Shown here one piece after another: positions 1-6,071 of a DNA stretch of 17,987 nt. How positions within the stretch are numbered: the stretch's first letter is position 1; the number at the start of each line of letters is the position of its first letter. The translations under genes were made by a program, and so were the position numbers. Below the pieces are notes generated by a model. The model was not told where the DNA came from, searched no databases, and saw only the letters and a program-made list of their open reading frames with translations. The stretch is from an uncultured Nitrospinaceae bacterium (GTDB taxonomy: Bacteria; Nitrospinota; Nitrospinia; Nitrospinales; VA-1), in contig CALJGH010000219.1 in assembly GCA_938073925.1 (NCBI GenBank), forward strand, positions 1 to 17,987. Reading direction: 5' to 3'.

Positions 1-972
1 TCGGATAAAAGACGCTATACCTTGTTTGTAAAATTGTTTTAGCGTTTCGTGTAAAGATGGGGCCAGAGAGGTTAGATCGCTGGCTCGGCAATTGTGCTGA
101 ACTTGTTCAGGACTTTTTGAACCGGGAATCACTACAGATACGGCCTCAAAATCGAGAATCCATCTTAAAGCGGCCAAGGGTAGGGGAATATCATTTGGGA
201 TCATTTCCCCTAACTGACTGACAAGCTCAAGACCCTTTTCATAGGGAAGACCAGAAAAAGTTTCCCCGACATTAAAATGTTCTCCGTTTCGATTGAAGTT
301 GCGATGGTCGTTTTCAGCGAATGAAGTGTTTTTGCTGAAATTTCCCGAAAGCAGTCCAGATGCAAGGGGTAGCCTTATAATGAGAGCAACCTGCTTTTCC
401 AAAGCCAACTCAAACATATCTTCAATAGGTTTTTGCCGCAAAACATTGAAAATAATTTGCAGGGATGAAACTCCTTCCTGTTTAAGACATAGTTCCGCTT
501 CTTCCATGGACTCTATGCTGAGCCCGAAAGCTTTAATTTTGCCTTCCTTTTTTAAGATGCGAAGCCAATCGAACATGTCTCCTTGTTTTATTAATTCTGT
601 GGGAGGGCAATGGACCTGAGTTAGATCCAGGCATTCGACACCAAGACGTTTGAGTGAGCCTTCAGTATGTTGGCGAAATTGTTGCAGGGAAAAATTGTCT
701 AAGCCGCCAGGTTGCGGGAACCTGCCCAGTTTGGTTGCGATGGTTACCTTTTCGGGACACGATTTGAAAAATTTCCCCAGTCTTTTTTCAGAAAGTCCTT
801 CGCCATAGCAATCTGCAGTGTCAAAAAAAGTAACTCCCGAATTCACGGCAGTACGCAAAACTTTTTCTGCCATTGCATCGTCTACATTTCCCCAATCAGC
901 ACCGAGTTGCCAGGTTCCAAGTCCGATTTCAGATACCTGCCAATCCATACCTCCAAATTTTCTGTAATTCAT
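1..972 (-). CDS. Aldo/keto reductase, C-terminus cut by window edge
   Basis: This is a NAD(P)H-dependent oxidoreductase of the aldo/keto reductase superfamily, a cytosolic TIM-barrel enzyme reducing carbonyl substrates; the physiological substrate cannot be told. The reverse-strand frame from the ATG at 972 stays open for 324 codons to base 1, so probably only a few residues are missing, since the family is usually 310-340 residues. The N-terminus reads MNYRKFGGMDWQVSEIGLGT. The catalytic tetrad is complete: D51 (FFDTAD), Y56 (CYGEG), K81 (ATKLG) and H121 (QVHCP). A cofactor-binding signature (VVIPGSKSPEQV) lies near residue 295. A GAGG ribosome-binding sequence sits a few bases before the start and supports it. 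The gene diverges from the TPR gene across only 35 bases. Family assignment is secure; specific function is not. Confidence 0.93.
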   Translation of the reverse strand, partial: MNYRKFGGMDWQVSEIGLGTWQLGADWGNVDDAMAEKVLRTAVNSGVTFFDTADCYGEGLSEKRLGKFFKSCPEKVTIATKLGRFPQPGGLDNFSLQQFRQHTEGSLKRLGVECLDLTQVHCPPTELIKQGDMFDWLRILKKEGKIKAFGLSIESMEEAELCLKQEGVSSLQIIFNVLRQKPIEDMFELALEKQVALIIRLPLASGLLSGNFSKNTSFAENDHRNFNRNGEHFNVGETFSGLPYEKGLELVSQLGEMIPNDIPLPLAALRWILDFEAVSVVIPGSKSPEQVQHNCRASDLTSLAPSLHETLKQFYKQGIASFIR

Positions 973-1007
973 TCTTACCTCAAATAGAAAAATGTTACAT
1001 TGATGAA

Positions 1008-1523
1008 ATGATTCCTAAAATATCCAAACACATTCTGTTAGAAGTTTTGCCTAAAAACAAGAAGACTCTTTTTTTTATTCTCCTTTTAGTAGGCCAGCTT
1101 ACTTTTTCGGGATCTATAGGAGCAGGGGAAACCGATTTTAAAACCTACCGCAAAGTGGCACAGCAAGAAATCAATCGACAAATTGAAATTGTCGAAGAGG
1201 ACCCATTAGATTTTCTGTCTTATTATGAGTTGGGCCACGCCTACCTTGCGCTGGGTCGGCATGAAGAAGAGGTGCAGGCATATAAGGAAGCTTTAAAATT
1301 AAACCCAAAATACGCGCAAGCCCATTATAATTTAAGCATGGCTTACGACCATATGAAAATAGGTGAGAAAGCTATAAATCATATGCAAAAAGCACTGGAT
1401 TTATATGCAACGAAGAGGAACCACCGAAAAATCCGGACCACACAACGCCAATTAAAACGATTTTATATGAGTTATCCAGGCGAGGCAGGATCGGCAAGTT
1501 CAGAAAAGGTTCAAAACCGTTGA
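1008..1523 (+). CDS. Exported TPR-repeat protein
   Basis: A 171-residue protein with a long basic N-region, a hydrophobic stretch at about residues 20-34 (LFFILLLVGQLTF) and small residues ending near GAG at 38-40. This looks like a signal peptide or an N-terminal membrane anchor, so the protein is probably periplasmic. Two tetratricopeptide repeats follow, at about 67-100 (YYELGHAYLALGRHEEEVQAYKEALKLNP pattern) and 101-134. TPRs mediate protein-protein contacts. The C-terminus is basic and then polar. The frame is open further upstream, but that part lies opposite the aldo/keto reductase, so the ATG at 1008 is preferred. A TTG at 1047 would give a more ordinary signal peptide. No strong ribosome-binding site is visible for either. 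Partner and function are unknown. Confidence 0.78.
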   Translation: MIPKISKHILLEVLPKNKKTLFFILLLVGQLTFSGSIGAGETDFKTYRKVAQQEINRQIEIVEEDPLDFLSYYELGHAYLALGRHEEEVQAYKEALKLNPKYAQAHYNLSMAYDHMKIGEKAINHMQKALDLYATKRNHRKIRTTQRQLKRFYMSYPGEAGSASSEKVQNR

Positions 1524-1600
1524 ATGATATTTTTCTTCCTCAGATTAGTCACTAAGTTTTTGTAAGTATCCGGAATATTATTACTCTATTCTTAATGGGA

Positions 1601-1629
1601 TTGAATTTGTTGCCCTACTTTTTTATAGT
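1601..1629 (+). promoter_or_regulatory. Candidate sigma-70 promoter
   Basis: TTGAAT (1601-1606) and TATAGT (1624-1629) are separated by exactly 17 bases, matching the consensus at 4 of 6 and 5 of 6 positions. The expected transcription start, near 1636, is about 35 bases before the ATG at 1670. It lies in the only sizeable gap before the short-gene string and could drive that string. It rests on pattern matching alone. Confidence 0.4.
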
Positions 1630-1669
1630 GTGGGTGTTGTGATAAGCTAGCGGGATTGATAAAAAAACC

Positions 1670-2010
1670 ATGTTTGTTATCAAGAGTACAGAAAAGGCAA
1701 GACCATTGTTCGCACAGGAACTCATGGTACCAGTACTTTTCTTATCAAAAAAGGCAAGTTAGAAGTTTTTATAACAGATGTGGATGGCAATAAAAAGGTG
1801 TTGGAAAGCCTGAAAGAAATTGATCTTTTCAGTGAAATGGCGTTGATCTCTAACGATGTGAGTTTTACATCGCTGATCGCTTTGGAAGGTTGTGAACTTG
1901 CCATTCTTACACGTGATAAATATCTTCTACTTCCCGATGATAATCCGGCTGCTCTGGGTCTTAAGAAGCTTATGATAGAACGCAAAAAAAGGGCCAGTGA
2001 TTTTCGATAG
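1670..2010 (+). pseudogene. Cyclic-nucleotide-binding-like domain protein, frameshifted
   Basis: The downstream frame (from about 1684) reads EYRKGKTIVRTGTHGTSTF and then KKGKLEVF, FSEMALISN and CELAILTRDKYLLLP, the order of strands in a small stand-alone cNMP-binding (CAP_ED/CRP-type) domain. There is no in-frame ATG near its beginning. An ATG at 1670 in another frame gives MFVIK, which joins EYRKGKT smoothly if one A is added at the AA of 1682-1683. The restored protein would be about 113 residues with no DNA-binding domain. The phosphate-binding cassette is degenerate: FSE replaces FGE, and the phosphate-binding arginine is absent (SFTS where R-S/T-A is expected), so nucleotide binding is doubtful. 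It may be a decayed gene, a sequencing error, or a shorter functional protein from the GTG at 1780. It heads a string of closely spaced genes. Confidence 0.6.
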
Positions 2011-2034
2011 CTAAAATTTCTCTAGAGTGAAACT

Positions 2035-2274
2035 ATGAAAAAAAATTTTGAACCATTAAAAGACCGGCTTCGCGTTATTTGTGATCGTCTTGATGAAGAC
2101 GAACAACAATATTTTCGTCCGTTGATTGATAATTTCAAAGGCCAGACTCAAGAGTTTCAGCGCATCATGCGTGATCTCGGTAAGTTTGGTGAAAAAATTG
2201 GTGAAGGCAGTACATTTAAAGTTTGTCGCGAAGTTCAACATTTGTTTGACGATATTTACAGAGGAAAAAGTTGA
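2035..2274 (+). CDS. Small hypothetical protein (79 aa)
   Basis: I do not recognise this protein. It is 79 residues long, highly charged, with no signal peptide or membrane segment. It appears largely helical: KDRLRVICDRLDEDEQQYF, then a helix around FQRIMRDLGKFGEKIG and a C-terminal VCREVQHLFDDIY. It begins 24 bases after the cNMP-like frame and ends 16 bases before acylphosphatase, which suggests one transcript. The ribosome-binding site is weak (GAGTGA upstream). It is kept because of its spacing and its even codon use across the whole frame. The antisense frame over the same bases is shorter and less plausible. Confidence 0.6.
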   Translation: MKKNFEPLKDRLRVICDRLDEDEQQYFRPLIDNFKGQTQEFQRIMRDLGKFGEKIGEGSTFKVCREVQHLFDDIYRGKS

Positions 2275-2290
2275 TCTTAATAAAGATTAA

Positions 2291-2563
2291 ATGTTAGATG
2301 CGGCTCACATCATCGTGCATGGCCAGGTGCAGGGTGTCTGGTTTCGTGCCGGAACAAAAGAAAAAGCGGATGAACTGGGTTTGCTCGGTTGGGTGAAAAA
2401 TAGGCCGGAGGGAACGGTAGAAATTCATGCCGAAGGCGAAAAACCGCAGCTCAAAAGATTTATTGCATGGTGCCGTAAAGGAACCCCGGCGGCAAATGTA
2501 ACCTCGCTGGATATTGATGGGGTTATGGCGAAAGAGTTCAAGTCTTTTGATATCCACTCCTGA
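2291..2563 (+). CDS. acyP: Acylphosphatase
   Basis: Acylphosphatase hydrolyses the carboxyl-phosphate bond of acylphosphates such as 1,3-bisphosphoglycerate, carbamoyl phosphate and acetyl phosphate. At 90 residues it has the usual length. The signature HGQVQGVWFR holds the phosphate-binding loop and catalytic R19, and GWVKNRPEGTVEI holds catalytic N37. It is a small cytosolic ferredoxin-like fold. It lies between the 79-residue gene (16-base gap) and the ABC ATPase (16-base gap). No clear ribosome-binding site precedes the ATG, so it may depend on translation of the preceding gene. Identity is secure. Confidence 0.95.
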   Translation: MLDAAHIIVHGQVQGVWFRAGTKEKADELGLLGWVKNRPEGTVEIHAEGEKPQLKRFIAWCRKGTPAANVTSLDIDGVMAKEFKSFDIHS

Positions 2564-2579
2564 CTTCAAAAATACCCCT

Positions 2580-3350
2580 ATGATCTCTATCAAAGGTCTG
2601 GCCAAAAAATATGATTCCCTGTTGGCAGTAGATGGGATTGACCTTGAAATCTCCAAAGGCGAGTCGTTCTGTTTCCTCGGGCCCAACGGAGCAGGGAAAA
2701 CCACCACCATTAAGTTACTGGTTGGACTTCTGAAACCGACATCAGGTTCTATTTTCATAGACGGTATTGATCTTGGGCGTAACCTCGTCGAAGTAAAAAA
2801 ATATAGGTTATATTCCTGACCGCCCTTTTCTTTATGACAAACTCACCGGTTGGGAGTATCTAGAATTAGTCGTCGGGCTTTTCTCCATGGATATGGATGT
2901 AGCTCATGATCGCGCAAAAAAGATTCTGGGTTTTTTCGATTTGAATGATTTCGCCGATGAACTGATTGGAGGTTATTCGCATGGGATGAAACAGAAGCTG
3001 ATTATATCCGGTGCATTGATTCATAACCCGAAAGTGTTGATCGTCGATGAACCTTTGGTGAGGCTGGACCCTAAAGGGGCGAGACAGGTAAAACAATTGT
3101 TTCAAGATTTATGCGTCGAAGGCACAACGAATTTTTGTCAACACATTCGCTAGGTGTTGACGAGATCATGTGTCATCGAGTGAGCATCATTCAAAAAGTC
3201 AGGATAGTCGAGATGGGCAGGGTAGACCAATTGCGCGCCCAGGCGCAACTTGAACACGGAGATTTAGAAGAAGTGTTTCTAAAACTGACCGGCGATGCTG
3301 ACTTCGCTCCCCTCCTAGATTCGTTGCGGGGCAAGCCTTACGGCCAATAG
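2580..3350 (+). pseudogene. ABC transporter ATP-binding protein, two frameshifts
   Basis: Three frames together encode one ABC ATPase of about 256 residues, the type paired with ABC-2 permeases. Frame one, from the ATG at 2580, carries Walker A (GPNGAGKTTTIK). After the A7 run at 2795-2801 the homology moves to a second frame (IGYIPDRPFLYDKLTG), which has the signature YSHGMKQKL and Walker B VLIVDEP. At the T5 run at 3132-3136 it returns to the first frame (FLSTHSLGVDE, with the H-loop histidine), ending at 3350. Dropping one A and adding one T would restore the gene. The D-loop reads DEPLVRLDP, with R where G is normal. No permease gene follows. As read it cannot yield a full ATPase. A decayed transporter or homopolymer sequencing errors are both possible; the D-loop change favours decay slightly. 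Confidence 0.85.
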
Positions 3351-3449
3351 GTCTATTTTTTTACAGCGAAACAATTTCTGGATGGAAGTTTAATGAAATC
3401 CACTCAATGTAGGAAATAGGAGGGATAACGCATAAAGAAGAATTAGCAT

Positions 3450-3524
3450 CTCCCTGATAAGGGGGATTGAGGGGGTTGCCTTTTCCTCTCTATCTGTGTT
3501 TGTCGGTATTCATCTGTGGTTATT
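3450..3524. repeat. Repeat-like GC-rich intergenic sequence
   Basis: The 172-base gap between the converging ABC and ChaN genes holds no gene. It contains CTCCCT-GATA-AGGGGG (3450-3465), a 6-pair stem with one G-T wobble and a 4-base loop, followed by ATTGAGGGGG. Then comes a 20-base imperfect tandem period with copies starting ATCTGTG at 3492 and 3512. The G-rich block and the ATCTGTG wording both resemble short dispersed intergenic repeats known from many bacterial genomes. No second copy lies in this window, so repeat status is inferred from appearance. Confidence 0.35.
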
Positions 3525-4746
3525 ATTTTTTTAGCTGGTTTTTCTTAAACACCACTTCAATATTTCGCTCTCTGCCGTCGCGGCGAAGGTGGAAGGTTGA
3601 GTGGTCGTTAAAGTTTTTGTTTTGCAGTTGTTCGAGCACCTCTTCCGTACGTGTGATTTTTTTCCCATCCATGCTCAGTAATAAGTCGCCTTTTACAATT
3701 CCTGCGGTTTCAGCGTTGGAATGTTGTGTCACTGCCATTATGGTTACTCCTTCTTTTTTCTGTGTCAGCCTCACACCCAGTCGCACGTTGTCATATACTT
3801 TGTAATCGACCTTCCAGGCGTAGTCCGCTGCATAAAGTGGGATGGAGACTTTTTCTACTACCATTTCACGGTCTTGCAATTCTTCCGGGATGTGAGTGAT
3901 CGTAGGTTGAATTGTCGAATAGGCGTGTGGAACGCGACGGTAGGCACGCTTGGGGATGCCGAACCCGTATTGGATATGGAACCCACCACTAAGAACAACC
4001 AGTTTCGTGTTTTTATTTTTCGGATTGATTAAAAAGCGCGAAACGGTTTGTGCCATAGTCTCTTCCCAAAGCAGCAACATACGATAGGGTTTTTCTAGAG
4101 CTTTTTCAGTTCCACGGTGACCGCCAAAAGCCGCCATGCAATAGGCACGATGATAGGGATCCTGATCATCCAGTTCGGGATAGAACGTATTGTCAGGAGC
4201 CGGGTCGCCGGAACGGAAACTGTTTTCTAACTTGCGCGAAGATTTTAGTCCGATCAGTTGTATTTGGTTAGTGCGGGCAAAATCAAATATGGGTTGATAG
4301 AGTTGGTAGCCTGACCCCCAGTTTGTGTGGAAGAGGTTTTTAAATTCTCTCCCGGAAAATTCACCTTTATGCCACCGGTCAAGTTTTTCTTGAGCCGAGC
4401 GGCGAAACATTTCCATTCCGATCGCTACTGGAAATTGCTCGGCTAATTTTTTTATAATTTGTAACTGCACTTTATGAGCTTCGATATTGTCATGAGTTTC
4501 ACCGATATAGATCACCCGGGACGTGGCAACCGAATCCATCATTTGCTCGAAACTGACGGTCAAGCCTGTTGGAAGATGCAGTATTTCTCCCGTTTGCAGG
4601 TCGCCTAAATTCTGGTAAGGCGAACCTGAGTTCGGGACAGCAAATTCCTCTGCTCGGCTGGCTGGGGCGAGGAGCATTAACCAGAACAAAAACAAGGGGA
4701 TAAAGCGGATCATTTGAATTGTGGAATTAGGGTTTATCATTTTCAT
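3523..4746 (-). CDS. Periplasmic ChaN-like protein with C-terminal PDZ domain
   Basis: A 407-residue secreted protein. A hydrophobic signal peptide (FIPLFLFWLMLL, about residues 15-26) ends in APASRA, with likely cleavage after residue 32. No lipobox cysteine is present, so unlike Campylobacter ChaN it should be soluble in the periplasm. Residues 60-290 match the ChaN/DUF399 haem-binding family: VIYIGETHDN (78-87), GMEMFRR (110-116), FNTNWG-like LFHTNWGSGY, and LVVLSGGFHIQYG. Residues 320-407 form a PDZ domain (VRLGV, then ETAGIVKGDLLLSMDGKKI). PDZ domains bind peptide C-termini, so the protein may dock haem or another ligand onto a partner. Starts at M1, M3 or M12 are all possible, as none has a clear ribosome-binding site. 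It stands alone, divergent from rpsU. Confidence 0.85.
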   Translation of the reverse strand: MKMINPNSTIQMIRFIPLFLFWLMLLAPASRAEEFAVPNSGSPYQNLGDLQTGEILHLPTGLTVSFEQMMDSVATSRVIYIGETHDNIEAHKVQLQIIKKLAEQFPVAIGMEMFRRSAQEKLDRWHKGEFSGREFKNLFHTNWGSGYQLYQPIFDFARTNQIQLIGLKSSRKLENSFRSGDPAPDNTFYPELDDQDPYHRAYCMAAFGGHRGTEKALEKPYRMLLLWEETMAQTVSRFLINPKNKNTKLVVLSGGFHIQYGFGIPKRAYRRVPHAYSTIQPTITHIPEELQDREMVVEKVSIPLYAADYAWKVDYKVYDNVRLGVRLTQKKEGVTIMAVTQHSNAETAGIVKGDLLLSMDGKKITRTEEVLEQLQNKNFNDHSTFHLRRDGRERNIEVVFKKNQLKK

Positions 4747-4868
4747 TCAGCTATTGACTTTATAGGTATTTTTGTTGATAATTCCCAGCTTCACGATAAA
4801 ACAGAGTGCTGGAAGAATTTAGGTTGTCTGTTTTTGTGGCAAATTTAATTAGTTTCATTTATTTGATT

Positions 4869-4874
4869 GGGAGG
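4869..4874 (+). promoter_or_regulatory. Ribosome-binding site deciding the TTG start of rpsU
   Basis: GGGAGG, continuing as T, lies 9 bases before the TTG at 4884. It is the strongest Shine-Dalgarno sequence in this part of the window. No ATG or GTG at suitable distance would give a bS21 N-terminus, so this site fixes the unusual TTG initiation codon. Confidence 0.75.
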
Positions 4875-4883
4875 TAAAGGTTT

Positions 4884-5087
4884 TTGGAAGTAACAGTTTA
4901 TCAAAATCAGGTTGAAAAAGCGTTAAAAGTCTTAAAAAGACAAATGACCAAAGAAGGCTTGTTGAAAGAGTTGAAACGCCGTCGTTTTTACGAAAAGCCC
5001 TCCGTGAAGAAAAAGCGCAAGCAGAAGGAGGCTAAGAAGAAAAGAAAAGCCGCAATGCGTCGTATGCGATCCTATAATCGAATTTAA
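4884..5087 (+). CDS. rpsU: 30S ribosomal protein bS21
   Basis: A 67-residue, extremely basic protein of the bS21 family, a late-assembling small-subunit protein near the anti-Shine-Dalgarno end of 16S rRNA that helps initiation. Recognisable elements are the N-terminal EVTVYQNQVEKALKVLKRQ segment, LLKELKRRRFYEKPS and a lysine/arginine-rich tail (KKKRKQKEAKKKRKAAMRRM). Length is normal. It starts at TTG with a strong GGGAGG upstream. Unlike the common rpsU-dnaG-rpoD arrangement, it stands alone here, with rlmB converging from the right. Its 3' end overlaps a perfect 8-pair inverted repeat. Confidence 0.95.
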   Translation: MEVTVYQNQVEKALKVLKRQMTKEGLLKELKRRRFYEKPSVKKKRKQKEAKKKRKAAMRRMRSYNRI

Positions 5088-5096
5088 GATTCGATT
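5076..5096 (+). terminator. Hairpin over the rpsU stop codon
   Basis: AATCGAAT (5076-5083) pairs perfectly with ATTCGATT (5089-5096) around a 5-base loop TTAAG that includes most of the TAA stop codon (5085-5087). There is no immediate T run; a T-rich tract appears only at about 5120-5130. It could be a weak terminator, a 3'-end protecting structure, or a chance palindrome. Confidence 0.35.
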
Positions 5097-5120
5097 GACC
5101 TCTTCAGGATCAATGATCGT

Positions 5121-5867
5121 TTACTTTTTTTGCCGCAACGCCTCGTAAAAGAGAATTGCCGCGGCCGCAGATGCATTCAAAGACCCTATTGCACCTTGCA
5201 TGGGTATATTTAGGGTGACATCACAGGATTTTTTCAATAAAGGGCGAATGCCTTTTTCTTCTCCCCCCAGTACCAAAACTACGGGCGTATCAAATTTATA
5301 TTGATGGCAGGGGGTGTTGCCCTCTGGAACCACTCCGGCAATCCAAAATCCTTTTTCCTTTAAATGTTCTATTCCACGGGTCAAGTTAGTGACCCATGCA
5401 ATGGGAAGATGTTCGATAGCCCCCGAAGAACATTTTGCAACGGTTTCATTCAGAGTAGAAGTGCGATTTTTTGGAAGGATCATTCCCTGAATTCCCAATG
5501 TTTCCGCTGAGCGGATGATGGCTCCCAGGTTTTGCGGATCTTGAATGCTGTCCAATACAACCAGAACCGGCAACCGCGATTTTTGAAAAGCCTGTTGGAC
5601 TAATTCATCCAGCTCCAAACCTTGGATGATTGCAAAAATACCGACCACCCCCTGATGGTTGTGACTACGGTATTTTTTTTGAAAATCTGTTTTTGGGATC
5701 GTCTCAATGGGCACTTTATTTTCACGCGCCAATTCGATCACCGAATTTAATCTTACCTGTGATTTTCCCTGTTCAATGACAAGCTTATAACAGCGCCGTT
5801 TGCGAGCCTTAAGAGCTTCAAATACAGGGTTGAGTCCAAAAACGTTTGAGTGGTCGAAGGAATTCAT
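5121..5867 (-). CDS. rlmB: 23S rRNA (guanosine-2'-O-)-methyltransferase RlmB-type
   Basis: A SpoU/TrmH-family (SPOUT) RNA 2'-O-methyltransferase of 248 residues, the usual length for RlmB, which methylates Gm2251 in the peptidyl-transferase P-loop of 23S rRNA using SAM. The N-terminal substrate-binding domain begins VFGLNPVFEALKARKR (9-24). The catalytic knot carries motif 1 DSIQDPQNLGAIIRSAE (106-122, with N113 and R119), motif 2 VLVLGGEEKGI (197-207) and motif 3 NIPMQGAIGSLNASAA (220-235). The trefoil knot binds SAM between motifs 2 and 3. Motif 3 has NASAAAA where NVSVAAG is commoner, a mild variation. It converges on rpsU with a 33-base gap. A paralogue methylating tRNA Gm18 is less likely given the N-terminal domain. 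Confidence 0.93.
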   Translation of the reverse strand: MNSFDHSNVFGLNPVFEALKARKRRCYKLVIEQGKSQVRLNSVIELARENKVPIETIPKTDFQKKYRSHNHQGVVGIFAIIQGLELDELVQQAFQKSRLPVLVVLDSIQDPQNLGAIIRSAETLGIQGMILPKNRTSTLNETVAKCSSGAIEHLPIAWVTNLTRGIEHLKEKGFWIAGVVPEGNTPCHQYKFDTPVVLVLGGEEKGIRPLLKKSCDVTLNIPMQGAIGSLNASAAAAILFYEALRQKK

Positions 5868-6071
5868 ATTCTAGGGAATTTAGTGGATAAAAATGGGTAG
5901 TGTCTCGGAACATGGAATTTTTCTAGACGCAGGCTATCAAATGATCTATAACTTTATGAAAACAATAGGTTTATGTGGCTAAAAAATATCGGTGACCTAT
6001 TAGTTGTTTTTACCCGTTGATTTTTTCCACATCTGTAAAACAAGTATTTTAATCTTCCATTCGTAAACTAT

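Noticed and set aside
873..1007. Upstream extension of the TPR protein reading frame
   Set aside because: It overlaps the start of the aldo/keto reductase on the other strand and places a signal peptide in mid-protein; the ATG at 1008 is more sensible.
2294..2758. Open frame of 154 codons on the minus strand
   Set aside because: It covers acyP and the start of the ABC ATPase in antisense; both have strong family motifs on the plus strand.
2795..3136. Programmed ribosomal frameshifting in the ABC ATPase gene
   Set aside because: Two shifts of opposite sign would be needed, and the T5 site lacks a proper slippery heptamer. Homopolymer indels explain both more simply.
5868..6071. Gap between rlmB and the AsmA-like gene
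   Set aside because: Checked for small genes and RNA. Only AT-rich sequence, with a TTGATT at 6017 lacking a properly spaced -10, was seen.
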